Positions 1 through 10,289 of a stretch of DNA of 64,000 nt are shown one piece after another. Under the pieces are notes generated by a model. The model was given only the letters and a program-made list of their open reading frames with translations. It searched no databases and was not told the DNA's origin. Every line of letters begins with the position of its first letter. Within the stretch, counting starts at the first letter, position 1. Location: assembly GCA_023428905.1 (NCBI GenBank), contig JAEYWP010000016.1, positions 372,001-436,000 on the forward strand, read 5' to 3'. The position numbers were made by a program, and so were the translations under genes. Source of the stretch: Verrucomicrobiota bacterium. GTDB lineage: Bacteria > Verrucomicrobiota > Verrucomicrobiia > Opitutales > Opitutaceae.

Positions 1-1
1 C

Positions 2-1048
2 GGTGGCGATGCCTGGGAGATCGACACCCTCCTCCAGAAGTGTGGTATCCATGTGACGGCGACGCTTTCGGGCGACATCAGCTACGAGCAGATCTGCAAG
101 TGCCACACCGCGGATCTCAACATCGTGATGTGCCACCGCTCGATCAACTACATGGCTGAGATGATGGAGACCAAGTTCGGGATTCCCTGGATCAAGGTGA
201 ACTTCATCGGCGCGGAACAAACCGCAAAGTCGCTCCGCAAGGTCGCGGCCTACTTCCAGGATGAAACCCTCAGCCAGCGGGTCGAGGAGGTGATCGCCCA
301 GGAGATGGCCGCGCTGCGTCCCGTCCAGGAGGAGGTGCGTGCACGGCTCCAGGGCAAGACCGCCGCGATGTTCGTGGGTGGGTCGAGGGCGCATCACTAC
401 CAGCATCTCTTCAAGGATGTAGGCATGCTGACGGTGGCGGCCGGTTACGAGTTCGCCCACCGCGACGATTATGAGGGGAGGGCGGTGCTGCCCAACATCC
501 GCGTCGATGCCGACTCCCGGAACATCGAGGAGCTGGAGGTCGAGGCCGACCCGTCCCGTTTCCGCGCCCGCAAGACGCCCGAGCAGATCGCCGCCCTCGC
601 GGAGGGAGGCTTCAGTTTCAAAGACTATGACGGGATGATGAAGGAGATGAAGGCGTCGTCGCTCGTGATTGACGACATCTCCCACCACGAGATGGAAAAA
701 CTCATCGCCCTCTACAAACCGGACATCATCGGCTCGGGCATCAAGGACAAGTTCGTGATCGAGAAGTTTGGAGTGCCCTGCAAGCAGCTCCACTCCTACG
801 ACATCGGTGGCCCCTATGCCGCCTTCACCGGAGCGGCAAACTTCTACCGGGAGATCGACCGCATGATCAACACCCCGGTGTGGAAGCTGGTCACGCCTGC
901 CTGGAAAAAACCGGCGGATCCCGCCACCGCCGTCGGCCCCGGGGTCGACAGCCCGCGCAACAAAGCCATCCGCGAAACCGTGGCCGGTCTGGCCAAGGCC
1001 TGGAAGCCGGCCAAGGCCGCCCCGGGCGGAGAGCGCGCTGAAAACTGA
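2..1048 (+). CDS. nifD: nitrogenase MoFe protein alpha chain, 5'-truncated by window edge
   Basis: This is the C-terminal part of the nitrogenase alpha subunit, which holds FeMo-co and reduces N2. The frame is open from base 2, reading GGDAWEIDTLL, so the N-terminus lies outside the window; a GTG at 53 is internal. The FeMo-co cysteine is in NIVMCHRSINY (codon at 131) and the FeMo-co histidine in LHSYDIGGPY (codon at 791). About 53 extra residues (bases 473-631) sit between the DDY and DYDGMMKEM segments compared with the Azotobacter protein. This insertion is known from clostridial and other anaerobe-type NifD. The P-cluster cysteines and the expected upstream nifH are not visible. nifK follows after 34 bases. 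Confidence 0.97.
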   Translation, partial: GGDAWEIDTLLQKCGIHVTATLSGDISYEQICKCHTADLNIVMCHRSINYMAEMMETKFGIPWIKVNFIGAEQTAKSLRKVAAYFQDETLSQRVEEVIAQEMAALRPVQEEVRARLQGKTAAMFVGGSRAHHYQHLFKDVGMLTVAAGYEFAHRDDYEGRAVLPNIRVDADSRNIEELEVEADPSRFRARKTPEQIAALAEGGFSFKDYDGMMKEMKASSLVIDDISHHEMEKLIALYKPDIIGSGIKDKFVIEKFGVPCKQLHSYDIGGPYAAFTGAANFYREIDRMINTPVWKLVTPAWKKPADPATAVGPGVDSPRNKAIRETVAGLAKAWKPAKAAPGGERAEN

Positions 1049-1082
1049 GCCCATCCCATTTCAATCCTCATCCCTTCTCCCC

Positions 1083-2456
1083 ATGCTCGACGGAACCACT
1101 GCGGACGTCCAGGAACGCTCCGCCCTCCGGATCAATCCGGCCAAGACCTGCCAGCCGATCGGCGCGATGTACGCTGCCCTCGGTATCCACGGTTGTATGC
1201 CCCACAGCCACGGCTCGCAGGGCTGCTGCTCCTACCACCGCAGCCATCTGACACGTCACTTCAAGGAACCGGTCATGGCCACCACGAGCTCCTTCACCGA
1301 GGGAGCCTCGGTCTTCGGAGGCATGGCCAATCTCACGCAGGCGCTGAAGAACATCTTCACGATCTACAATCCGGAGATCGTGGCGGTCCACACCACCTGC
1401 CTCTCCGAGGTGATCGGCGACGACATCCCGACCATGATCAAGAAGGCACGCGAGGAGGGCTCGATCCCGCCGGGAAAGGTGGTGATCCACGCCAACACCC
1501 CGTCCTTCGTCGGCTCCCACGTCTACGGCTTCTCCAACATGGTGATGGCGATGGTCAATTACCTCTCGGAGAAGACCGGGCAGACACTCAACCAGGTCAA
1601 CGTGATCCCCGGGTTCGTGGAGCCGGCGGACATGCGGGAGATCAAGCGCCTGGCCTCCGCGATGGGCGTGAAGATTGTGCTCTTTCCGGATACATCGAAC
1701 GTCCTCGATGGTCCGTTGACCGGGCAGTACAAGATGTATCCGGAGGGTGGAGCCACGGTGGCGGACATCCGGTCCGCCGGCGACAGCATTGCCTCCCTCG
1801 CCCTGGGCCATTTTGCCTCCCACGTCGCCGCCGCCACCCTGGAGGCGAAGTGCAATGTTCCGGCCGCCTTCCTCGACCTGCCGATCGGCATCGGCGCCAC
1901 TGACCGGTTTGTCTCCGCCCTTGCCAACTACGCCGGAGTCACCGTCCCGGACGCCATCGAGCTCGAGCGGGGCCGGCTGGTCGATACCATGAGCGACCTC
2001 CATCAGTATTTTCACGGGAAACGGGTCGCGCTTTCCGGCGACCCCGACCAGGTGGTGGCCCTGACCCAGTTCCTTCTCGAACTGGAGATGAAGCCGGTCT
2101 TCGCCATCACCGGGACACCGGGCAACCAGTTCGAGAAGCGGATGCACGAGCTGCTGGACGGCCCGGTCCCCGGGGCGCGCATCAAACAGAGCGGCGATCT
2201 CTTCGAACTCCACCAGTGGATAAAGAACGAGCCGGTGGATCTCCTGATCACCAACACCTATGGGAAAAGCATTGCCCGGGCGGAGAACGTCCCCTTCGTG
2301 CGTTTTGGTTTTCCCATCCTCGACCGCATGGGCCACCGGTTCTTCCCGACCCTTGGATACGCCGGGGCCGTTCGGCTGATGGACCAGATGTTCAACGCGC
2401 TCCTCGACAAGAAGGACCGCGAGTGCGCCGAGGAGTGGTTCGAGCTGGTGCAATAA
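1083..2456 (+). CDS. nifK: nitrogenase MoFe protein beta chain
   Basis: Beta subunit of nitrogenase; with NifD it forms the heterotetramer and shares the P-cluster. At 457 aa it is the short form that lacks the N-terminal extension of Azotobacter NifK, as in clostridial-type enzymes. P-cluster ligands are visible at C23 (KTCQPIGA), C48 (HGSQGCCSY) and C106 (HTTCLSEVIGDD). The C-terminus (RFGFPILDRMGHRFFPTLGY) is typical of the family. It starts at the ATG 34 bases after nifD, and nifE begins 12 bases downstream, so it is probably co-transcribed in one nif operon. Confidence 0.98.
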   Translation: MLDGTTADVQERSALRINPAKTCQPIGAMYAALGIHGCMPHSHGSQGCCSYHRSHLTRHFKEPVMATTSSFTEGASVFGGMANLTQALKNIFTIYNPEIVAVHTTCLSEVIGDDIPTMIKKAREEGSIPPGKVVIHANTPSFVGSHVYGFSNMVMAMVNYLSEKTGQTLNQVNVIPGFVEPADMREIKRLASAMGVKIVLFPDTSNVLDGPLTGQYKMYPEGGATVADIRSAGDSIASLALGHFASHVAAATLEAKCNVPAAFLDLPIGIGATDRFVSALANYAGVTVPDAIELERGRLVDTMSDLHQYFHGKRVALSGDPDQVVALTQFLLELEMKPVFAITGTPGNQFEKRMHELLDGPVPGARIKQSGDLFELHQWIKNEPVDLLITNTYGKSIARAENVPFVRFGFPILDRMGHRFFPTLGYAGAVRLMDQMFNALLDKKDRECAEEWFELVQ

Positions 2457-2468
2457 CCGCCCTCCGCG

Positions 2469-3886
<1,418 letters not shown>

Positions 3887-3890
<4 letters not shown>

Positions 3891-5299
3891 GCGGCTGTGG
3901 CAAATGCGGAGTCACGCCGCCGGGGGAGCCTGCCGACGACCTGTCTGACGGTGAGTTTCCCGGCCCGGCCACCAACGCCTGCAAGCTCTGCACTCCGCTC
4001 GGCGCCTGCCTCGCCTTCAAGGGATTCGCCGGCACCGTCCCCTTTCTCCACGGATCCCAGGGCTGCGCCACCTACATACGCCGCTACCTCATCAGCCATT
4101 TCCGGGAACCGATGGACATCGCGGCTTCGAACTTTGCGGAGAACGCGGCGATCTTCGGCGGGCGGACCGTCCTCCATCACGGCCTCGACAACGTCGCCCG
4201 GCAATACCAGCCCGCCCTGATCGGCATCGCCACGACCTGCCTCAGCGAAACCATCGGGGAAAACATGCCGCAGTTGCTGCATGAATACAAAACCGAGCGC
4301 GCCGGCCCCGGTCCGAAACTGGTCCATGTTTCCACCCCGAGCTACCGGGGCACCCACGTGGATGGATTTCACACCGCGGTGAGGGGGGTGGTCGAAGCTC
4401 TGGCGGAAAGGTCCGACACGGGCGCGACGCCGGGTTCGGTCGCCATCCTCCCGGGCTTTGTTTCGGCCGCAGACCTGCGCGAGGTGCGGACCCTCGCGGC
4501 AAGTTTTGGCCTGAGGGCAACGCTGGTGCCCGACTATTCTGACACCCTCGATGGAGGTTCCTGGCGGGAGTACGAACGGATTCCACAGGGAGGAACTACC
4601 CTGGACGAGGTTCGGGCGCTTGGCGCCTCCGTCGGAGTGATCGAGTGCGGCCGCGTCCTGGCCGGGGGAACGCGCACCGCGGGCACGCACCTGGCCTCGC
4701 TGGGGGTGCGCCTTCACCGCCTGGGGCTCCCCATTGGACTGCGCGAGAGCGACCGGTTCTGTGCTGCCCTCGCCCAGGCCAGCGGCGGCGCGATGCCGGC
4801 GGCGCTGGCGGCGCAGCGGGGACGGTTCATCGACGCGATGGTGGACGGACACAAGTATGTGTCCGCCCGGCGCGCGGTGGTGTTTGGGGAGGAGGATTTT
4901 GTGATCGGGCTCACCTCATTTTTCTGTGAAATCGGGGTCGACCCGGTGGTCTGTGCGTCAGGCGGCCGCAGTCGCCGCTTTGCCGCCGCGCTTCGCGCCG
5001 CGGTGCCGGAGTTGCCGGAGTCCGCCGTCCTTCTGGAAGGGGCCGACTTTGCCGAGATCGAGGCCGCTGCCTCCTCCCTCAAGCCCGACCTGCTCGTCGG
5101 CAACAGCAAGGGCTACGGCCTGGCCCGCCGGCTCGACGTGCCCCTGCTCCGTTGTGGCTTTCCCATTCACGACCGCCTCGGCGGTCATCGCCTCCTCCAT
5201 CTGGGATACGCGGGGGCGACGCAGCTTTACGACAGCCTGGTCAATCTCCTGCTCACCCGGAAGCAGGAGTCGTCACCCATTGGATACAGCTATCTCTGA
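3887..5299 (+). CDS. nifN: nitrogenase cofactor assembly scaffold NifN
   Basis: Partner of NifE in the FeMo-co assembly scaffold and a NifK paralogue (470 aa). The NifK-like blocks are present: CKLCTPLGACLAFKG, HGSQGCATYIRRYLISHFREP, and TTCLSETIGENMP. The C-terminus RCGFPIHDRLGGHRLLHLGY mirrors that of NifK. The start is a GTG inside the nifE stop codon (4-base overlap). The extreme N-terminus carries a short SGCGKCG cysteine motif before the conserved domain; its role is not clear. nifB starts 3 bases after the stop. Confidence 0.95.
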
Positions 5300-5302
5300 C
5301 TT

Positions 5303-6580
5303 ATGGAAACGACCCGCGATTTTTCGACCCATCCCTGCTTCAGCAAGGAGGCGCATCACAAGCACGGCCGCATCCACCTGCCCGTCGCGCCGCGCTGCAA
5401 CCTCCAGTGCAATTTTTGCAACCGGAAGTTTGACTGCATGAACGAGAGTCGCCCGGGGGTGACGAGTGCCGTCCTCAGGCCCACCGACGCGGCCGATTAC
5501 CTGGATGCGGTGATGAAGAAGGTGCCGAATCTCACCGTGGTGGGCATTGCCGGACCGGGAGATCCCTTCGCCAACGCGGTGGAGACCATGCTCACGCTCA
5601 AGACGGTACGCGAGCGTCACCCAGACATGCTCCTGTGCCTGGCGACCAATGGGCTCGGAGTTGGCCCGCACATCGACAACCTCGCCGCGCTCGAGGTCAG
5701 CCATGTGACCCTGACGGTCAACGCCGTCGATCCCGCGATCGGGGCGCGTATCTACGCCTGGATACGCGACGGTTTCCGCCCCCAGCGGGGCGTCGACGCC
5801 GCCCGTCTTCTGCTGGACCGGCAGCTCGCCGCCATCGCCCGCCTGAAGGAACGCGGCATCGTTGTGAAGATCAACACCATCATCATTCCCGGGATCAATG
5901 ACAGCCACATCGAGGCGGTCGCGGAGACCATGGCGGCGCTGAAGGTGGACCTGATGAACTGCATGGCCTTCCTGCCGGTCGCCGGAGCGGAGTTCGAGTC
6001 GATCCCGGCGCCGGAGGGAGCGCTGGTGGCGGGTACGCGCCTGCGGGCCGGACGGCATGTGCCACAGATGACCCATTGCGCGCGGTGCCGGGCGGATGCG
6101 GTGGGCCTGATCAACGAACCGATGACCGCTGAAAATCACGCCACCCTCGCGGCATTTGCCCGGGGCGGCGGCCCCGTCACGGGAAAGCCGCACATCGCCG
6201 TCGCCACTCAGGAGGGCATGCTGGTCAATCAGCACCTCGGGGAGGCCGCCCGCCTGCTCATCTTTCGCGAGGATCCGTCCACACCCTCGGGCATCCGCTT
6301 TGTGGAAGTGCGACGCACGCCTGATCCAGGCTCCGGCCCGGGTCGCTGGTCCGAACTGGCCGACCTCCTGCACGACTGCCGGGCGGTGCTGGTCTCGGCC
6401 GCCGGACCGCAGCCGAAACGCGCGCTGGAGGAGCGGGGCCTCTCCCTTGTCGAAATGGAGGGGTTGATCGAGGAGGGACTGAAAGCCGTTTTTGCCGGCC
6501 AGCCTGTTCCCGTCGCGCTGAGCCGCCGCCTCACCTCCTGTGGATCCGGCTGCAAGGGCACCGGCACGGGGTGCGCCTGA
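5303..6580 (+). CDS. nifB: FeMo cofactor biosynthesis radical SAM protein NifB (with NifX-like domain)
   Basis: Radical SAM enzyme that fuses two 4Fe-4S clusters and inserts the central carbide to make NifB-co. The radical SAM motif is C32-x3-C36-x2-C39 (RCNLQCNFC), preceded by the HPCFSKEAHHKHGRIHLPVAP block whose Cys and His residues bind the substrate clusters. The 425-aa length includes a C-terminal NifX/NafY-like domain from about residue 295 (HIAVATQEGMLVNQHLGEA). The tail is Cys-rich (CGSGCKGTGTGC), like a cluster-binding tail. No separate nifX is seen in the window, so this fused domain may cover that role (inference). It lies 3 bases after nifN. Confidence 0.97.
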   Translation: METTRDFSTHPCFSKEAHHKHGRIHLPVAPRCNLQCNFCNRKFDCMNESRPGVTSAVLRPTDAADYLDAVMKKVPNLTVVGIAGPGDPFANAVETMLTLKTVRERHPDMLLCLATNGLGVGPHIDNLAALEVSHVTLTVNAVDPAIGARIYAWIRDGFRPQRGVDAARLLLDRQLAAIARLKERGIVVKINTIIIPGINDSHIEAVAETMAALKVDLMNCMAFLPVAGAEFESIPAPEGALVAGTRLRAGRHVPQMTHCARCRADAVGLINEPMTAENHATLAAFARGGGPVTGKPHIAVATQEGMLVNQHLGEAARLLIFREDPSTPSGIRFVEVRRTPDPGSGPGRWSELADLLHDCRAVLVSAAGPQPKRALEERGLSLVEMEGLIEEGLKAVFAGQPVPVALSRRLTSCGSGCKGTGTGCA

Positions 6581-6607
6581 GGAGAACGCCCAGACTGTGA
6601 TTTTACC

Positions 6608-6916
6608 ATGGATACGCCTCAACATCATCTCTTTGTCTGCGGGAGTTTTCGCGCCAACGGTTCACCCGCCGGCGCTTGCGTGAAAAAGGAATCCCTCGCC
6701 ATCGTGCAGCACCTGCAGGAGGAGGTGGATTCGCGCGGGCTGGGCGGCGTCCTGGTCGCGATGACCGGATGCCTCAACTGCTGCGTCAACGGCCCGGTCG
6801 TGATCGATTATCCTTCCGGCAAGTGGTACCGGGTCCCCAACACGGACGCTGCCGACGACCTGCTCGATGCGATCGAGAACGGCGGGGTGGCCGAAGCCCA
6901 CCTCCTCTCCACCTGA
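6608..6916 (+). CDS. thioredoxin-like [2Fe-2S] ferredoxin
   Basis: A 102-aa protein with four cysteines in the pattern of thioredoxin-fold 2Fe-2S ferredoxins: C11, C24, C55 and C59 (with an extra C58), in CGSFRANGSPAGAC and GCLNCCVNGP. This family includes the Clostridium pasteurianum 2Fe-2S ferredoxin and related nif-linked proteins. It probably carries electrons to nitrogenase or to cofactor assembly. It starts 27 bases after nifB, with GGAG just after the nifB stop, and is followed 6 bases later by a second ferredoxin. Its role in this organism is inferred from family and position. Confidence 0.88.
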   Translation: MDTPQHHLFVCGSFRANGSPAGACVKKESLAIVQHLQEEVDSRGLGGVLVAMTGCLNCCVNGPVVIDYPSGKWYRVPNTDAADDLLDAIENGGVAEAHLLST

Positions 6917-6922
6917 CCCGCC

Positions 6923-7105
6923 ATGAGCTACGGAATTGTCGAATCGAAGTGCGCCGGCTGCGGCGCCTGCGCCGAAGCCTGCCCGCAGGAGGCGATCCAA
7001 TACTCCGCCGCCAGCGGTGTGTACTGCATCCGGCCGGAGGCCTGCATCGACTGCGGGTCCTGCGAAAGCAGCTGTCCCAATGGAGCCATCCGTCCCTCCA
7101 ATTGA
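6923..7105 (+). CDS. 2[4Fe-4S] ferredoxin
   Basis: A 60-aa bacterial-type ferredoxin with two classical cluster motifs: C10-x2-C13-x2-C16-x3-C20-P and C41-x2-C44-x2-C47-x3-C51-P. An extra cysteine (C35) lies between them. Such low-potential ferredoxins are common in nif operons as donors to NifH or to the radical SAM protein NifB. It sits between the 2Fe-2S ferredoxin gene (6 bases upstream) and nifV. The physiological partner cannot be read from the sequence. Confidence 0.93.
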   Translation: MSYGIVESKCAGCGACAEACPQEAIQYSAASGVYCIRPEACIDCGSCESSCPNGAIRPSN

Positions 7106-7153
7106 CGCTCTGCACGCGTGGCGCAGCGTCCAGCCTGCCGGAGGCCTGGGCCG

Positions 7154-8299
7154 ATGACTGCTCCTGCCGCGGTTCCCGTCCTGGTGGATACGACCCTCCG
7201 CGATGGGTTGCAGGCTCCGGGCGTCTCCCTCTTGCGGCACGCCAAGGTGGTGGTGGCCCGTGCGATCGACGCCGTCGGCATCCCTGAACTGGAGGTGGGG
7301 ATCCCCGCCGCCGGCGCAGAAGAAATCGATGACATCCGGGCGGTGGCGGATGCGGTCGGACCCGGCCGGGTCATCCCCTGGTGCCGTGGCACCCGCGTCG
7401 ACCTGCAGGCAGCGCTGCGCTGCGGCACCCGGGTGGTGCACCTCTCATTCGCCACATCCGCCCTGCACCAGCAGATCTGGGGCCTGTCCGCGAGCGCGGT
7501 GCTTGCCGCCGCCGGGGCGCTGGTCGCGGAGGCGCGCGGGGCCTTCGAGCGTGTTTACGTCGGCGCACAGGACGCCTCGCGTGCCGATCCGGATTTTCTC
7601 AACGATTTTTGCGGCGTGGTGCTGGAAGCGGGTGCGTCGCGTCTCCGTTTCGCCGATACGGTGGGACGGTTGGTGCCGTCGCGGGTCGTGGTCGCGATCG
7701 GCAGATTGCATGCGGCCTATCCCGGACTGCAGCTGGAATTTCATGCCCACAATGACCTGGGCCTCGCCACCGCCAACACCCTGGCTGCCTTCGAGGCGGG
7801 GGCGGTGGCCGCGAGCGTGACCGTCAACGGTCTGGGGGAGCGTGCGGGGAACGCCGCGCTCGAGGAGGTTGCGGTGGCCCTGCGGGTGGGCTGCGGGCTG
7901 CAGGTGCCCTGGAGGCTGGAGGAAATGGCGAGGCTGAGCGCCCAGGTCGCCGCGCTGACCGGGCGCCCCATCCCCACCCAGCGCCCTGTCGTTGGTGCGT
8001 CGGCGTTTCAGCATGCTTCCGGTATCCATTGCGCGGGGCAGATCCGGGACACCCGCGCCTACGAGGCTTTCGCACCGGAGATGGTCGGGAGGGTTCGGGC
8101 TGACTTTGTTTATGGAGAAAAAACCGGCGGCGCGGCGGTGCAGGCATGCCTGGCAAGCCGGGGCGTATCCGTGGACGCCGCCGCGGCGCGCGACCTCGCG
8201 GCATCGGTCCGCCTCCTCGCACGGGACCGACGCTGCCCGCTCAGCGTTTCCGAGGTGACCCGGCTGGCAACGGGAACCGCGCCTGACTTTTCATCATGA
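7154..8299 (+). CDS. nifV: homocitrate synthase
   Basis: Condenses acetyl-CoA and 2-oxoglutarate to homocitrate, the organic ligand of FeMo-co. The DRE-TIM signature appears as LVDTTLRDGLQAPG near the N-terminus, with the HAHNDLGLATAN metal-binding block and VNGLGERAGNA. The HASGIHCAGQIRD segment follows in the C-terminal part. The frame is open from a GTG at 7118, but the ATG at 7154 is preferred: GGAGG lies at 7140-7144 with good spacing and the protein then begins just before the conserved domain (381 aa). Context in the nif operon favours NifV over isopropylmalate synthase. Confidence 0.93.
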   Translation: MTAPAAVPVLVDTTLRDGLQAPGVSLLRHAKVVVARAIDAVGIPELEVGIPAAGAEEIDDIRAVADAVGPGRVIPWCRGTRVDLQAALRCGTRVVHLSFATSALHQQIWGLSASAVLAAAGALVAEARGAFERVYVGAQDASRADPDFLNDFCGVVLEAGASRLRFADTVGRLVPSRVVVAIGRLHAAYPGLQLEFHAHNDLGLATANTLAAFEAGAVAASVTVNGLGERAGNAALEEVAVALRVGCGLQVPWRLEEMARLSAQVAALTGRPIPTQRPVVGASAFQHASGIHCAGQIRDTRAYEAFAPEMVGRVRADFVYGEKTGGAAVQACLASRGVSVDAAAARDLAASVRLLARDRRCPLSVSEVTRLATGTAPDFSS

Positions 8300-8838
8300 G
8301 TTTCAAATCCTATGCCTCGTGTTCCTGCTCCGGGGACAACGCCCTCGTTTTTAGCGATCCCCAGCCGCTGGTCTTGTCGGGTCGCCAGGGGTTGATCGCG
8401 CGCTTTGTCCAGGCTGAGCCAGTGCAGGCAGACCGGCCCTGGAGGTTGTCCCCCGAGGACCTGCACCGGCTGGCCAATGCGTCGCTTCATGCCGCCGGTC
8501 GCCAGATCGTTTTCGAACAGACCGAGGACGCGCAGCTCGAGCTGCTTCTTCTGCAGAGTGTCACCGGCGTCTCGTCCGACCACACGGATATGATCTTTGC
8601 CTTCGAAACCCTGATCGTGGTGGAGCGCGGACCGACGCTGAAAGTCAGACCGCCTTCGCAGCGACGCGTTTACACCGAGGAGCTATCGCTGGAGGGTGGG
8701 GTGCTCTGCCTCCGCGGCACCTGGCACTGGCGGAAGCCAGCGCTGGCACTCGGCGGGGTGGTTTGCGGCGGGTCGTCGGGCGTGGGGTCGACCGTCCGCC
8801 CGGAAGCCCCCTTCATTCCGCCGCAGCCGGTGCGGTGA
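8296..8838 (+). CDS. unrecognised protein, last gene of the nif operon
   Basis: A 180-aa protein I do not recognise. Its ATG overlaps the nifV stop in an ATGA arrangement (8296-8299), so it is probably translated with nifV. The N-terminus has a short CSCSG motif (residues 9-13); two further cysteines lie at about 137 and 157. No membrane segment or signal peptide is evident. The centre is acidic and leucine-rich, and the C-terminus is glycine- and proline-rich. The 3' end overlaps the end of mlaA on the opposite strand by 26 bases. A nitrogenase-related role is inferred only from position. Confidence 0.7.
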   Translation: MSFKSYASCSCSGDNALVFSDPQPLVLSGRQGLIARFVQAEPVQADRPWRLSPEDLHRLANASLHAAGRQIVFEQTEDAQLELLLLQSVTGVSSDHTDMIFAFETLIVVERGPTLKVRPPSQRRVYTEELSLEGGVLCLRGTWHWRKPALALGGVVCGGSSGVGSTVRPEAPFIPPQPVR

Positions 8839-9652
8839 GCGCCTCAGTCGGGCGGGCGGGCAGGGTTTCCGCGCCGTCCAGCACGCGAAGCGCGCGGCGG
8901 GCGGCGTAGGCGTCACGAAGCGCCACGTACGGGTCGATCGAGGCCTCCTTCAGCATGTCGTAGGCGTCCATCAGCTCGGGCATCTGGTTGCTGATCCGGA
9001 TCCCGTTGGCGATCGCCTCGTGCTCCCACTTGTCGAGCGCCTCGACCGGGTCGAGGAAGGCCCCGGCGATGCCGTCACCGATGCCGTCCCGAAGGCTGGT
9101 CGGCCCGATCACGGGAAGGATCAGATAGGTGCCGTGGCCGAAGCCCCACTTGCGGAAGGCGAGGCCGAGGTCGCTGGGCCGTTCCTGGAGCGAATCGATG
9201 CGATCGGCGGTCTTGGCGAAGCCAAGCGTGGTCACGGTATTCACCACAAAACGACCGGTTTCGACCGCCGCGTCGTTAAAATCGCCTTCGAGAACGTTGC
9301 CGACAAAACGCCGGGGAAAGGCCAGGTTATGGAAAAACGAGTTGATCCCGCTGCGGGCCTTCTGCGGGACAACCTTGGCGTAACCGCGGGCGAAGGGGCG
9401 CAGGGCGAAGCGATAGACGGTGTTGTTGAAGCGGAAGATGGCGCGGTTTACCGGCTCGATTCGGTCGGGGATGCGAGCCGTGGAGGGAAGCTCGGGCTCC
9501 TCGTCAAAGATGCTCGCGTCGGTCGTGCCGACGGCGGGCTCACGTGCTGGCTCCGCCGGCGGGGCGTCGGTCTGCGCCGCGAGCGGCAGCAGGCACGCCG
9601 CCTGGAGGGCGACACAGCTCACGATGCGGTGGAGGGAAAGAAGGGATGCCAT
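8813..9652 (-). CDS. mlaA: outer-membrane phospholipid asymmetry lipoprotein-like MlaA/VacJ
   Basis: MlaA removes mislocalised phospholipids from the outer leaflet of the outer membrane and hands them to MlaC. The 279-aa protein has an N-terminal signal peptide (LHRIVSCVALQAACLLPLAAQ) and the family core from about residue 60: DRIEPVNRAIFRFNNTVYR, FFHNLAFPRRFVGNVLEG, and GHGTYLILPVIGPTSLRDGIG. A cysteine at residue 20 lies in the signal region, but the context AAC-LLP is a poor lipobox, so lipidation is uncertain. It is the last gene of the mla operon, 2 bases after mlaC. Confidence 0.94.
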   Translation of the reverse strand: MASLLSLHRIVSCVALQAACLLPLAAQTDAPPAEPAREPAVGTTDASIFDEEPELPSTARIPDRIEPVNRAIFRFNNTVYRFALRPFARGYAKVVPQKARSGINSFFHNLAFPRRFVGNVLEGDFNDAAVETGRFVVNTVTTLGFAKTADRIDSLQERPSDLGLAFRKWGFGHGTYLILPVIGPTSLRDGIGDGIAGAFLDPVEALDKWEHEAIANGIRISNQMPELMDAYDMLKEASIDPYVALRDAYAARRALRVLDGAETLPARPTEALTAPAAAE

Positions 9653-9654
9653 GG

Positions 9655-10284
9655 TTATTTCACGACGGGTTCCGTCGGATTCTCCTCAATCGGTGCATTC
9701 AGTTTTTCGCGAAGCAGGTCGACCAGTTCGATCGCCCCCTTCTTTTCAAAATGGGCATCGAACTGCTGGCGGTAGTTGCCGACCACGCTGATGTTTTCCG
9801 CGATCACGTCGTAGACTTTCCAGCGCCCGTCGATCGGGGCCATCCGGTAGACGATGTTGATGGACCGGTCGCCTACCGCAGCATTGCTGATGATCTCGCG
9901 TCGCTCCGGCGCGATCAGTTTGGAGGATACAATGGTGACCTTCGGACGCTTGGCGTTGCTGAGCTGGCTGGCGTAGGTGCGGATGATGATCTGCCCGAGC
10001 AATTCGATCACGTCCTTCTGCTGCGCGGGAGTGAGCTTGGCCCAATTGCGCCCAAAGGCGCGCTGCACGATGGCGTTGGTGGCAAAGGACTCCTCCATCG
10101 TCGCTCGAATCTTGGGAAGGTGGGAGATGATCGTCTCCGGCGGATGACCGATCGTCAGGTCCAGGACGTTGTCGATGGTGGATAGGAGGGCGGGTGCCGG
10201 GTCCTCCGCGGGGGCGGCGCCCCGGAGCGGGACGGCGAGGGCGAGGAGAACGAGGGTGAGGAGGCGGACGAGGGCGTGGGGCAT
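9655..10284 (-). CDS. mlaC: periplasmic phospholipid carrier MlaC
   Basis: Soluble periplasmic protein that shuttles phospholipids between MlaA and the MlaFED complex. The 209-aa sequence has a signal peptide (LVRLLTLVLLALAVPLRGAAPA) and the Tol-Tol-Ttg2 domain. Typical stretches are AFGRNWAKLTPAQQKDVIELL, RTYASQL and WKVYDVIAENISVVGNYRQQF. It is co-directional with mlaD upstream (5 bases) and mlaA downstream (2 bases), which supports a single transcript. Confidence 0.94.
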   Translation of the reverse strand: MPHALVRLLTLVLLALAVPLRGAAPAEDPAPALLSTIDNVLDLTIGHPPETIISHLPKIRATMEESFATNAIVQRAFGRNWAKLTPAQQKDVIELLGQIIIRTYASQLSNAKRPKVTIVSSKLIAPERREIISNAAVGDRSINIVYRMAPIDGRWKVYDVIAENISVVGNYRQQFDAHFEKKGAIELVDLLREKLNAPIEENPTEPVVK

Positions 10285-10289
10285 GGGTC

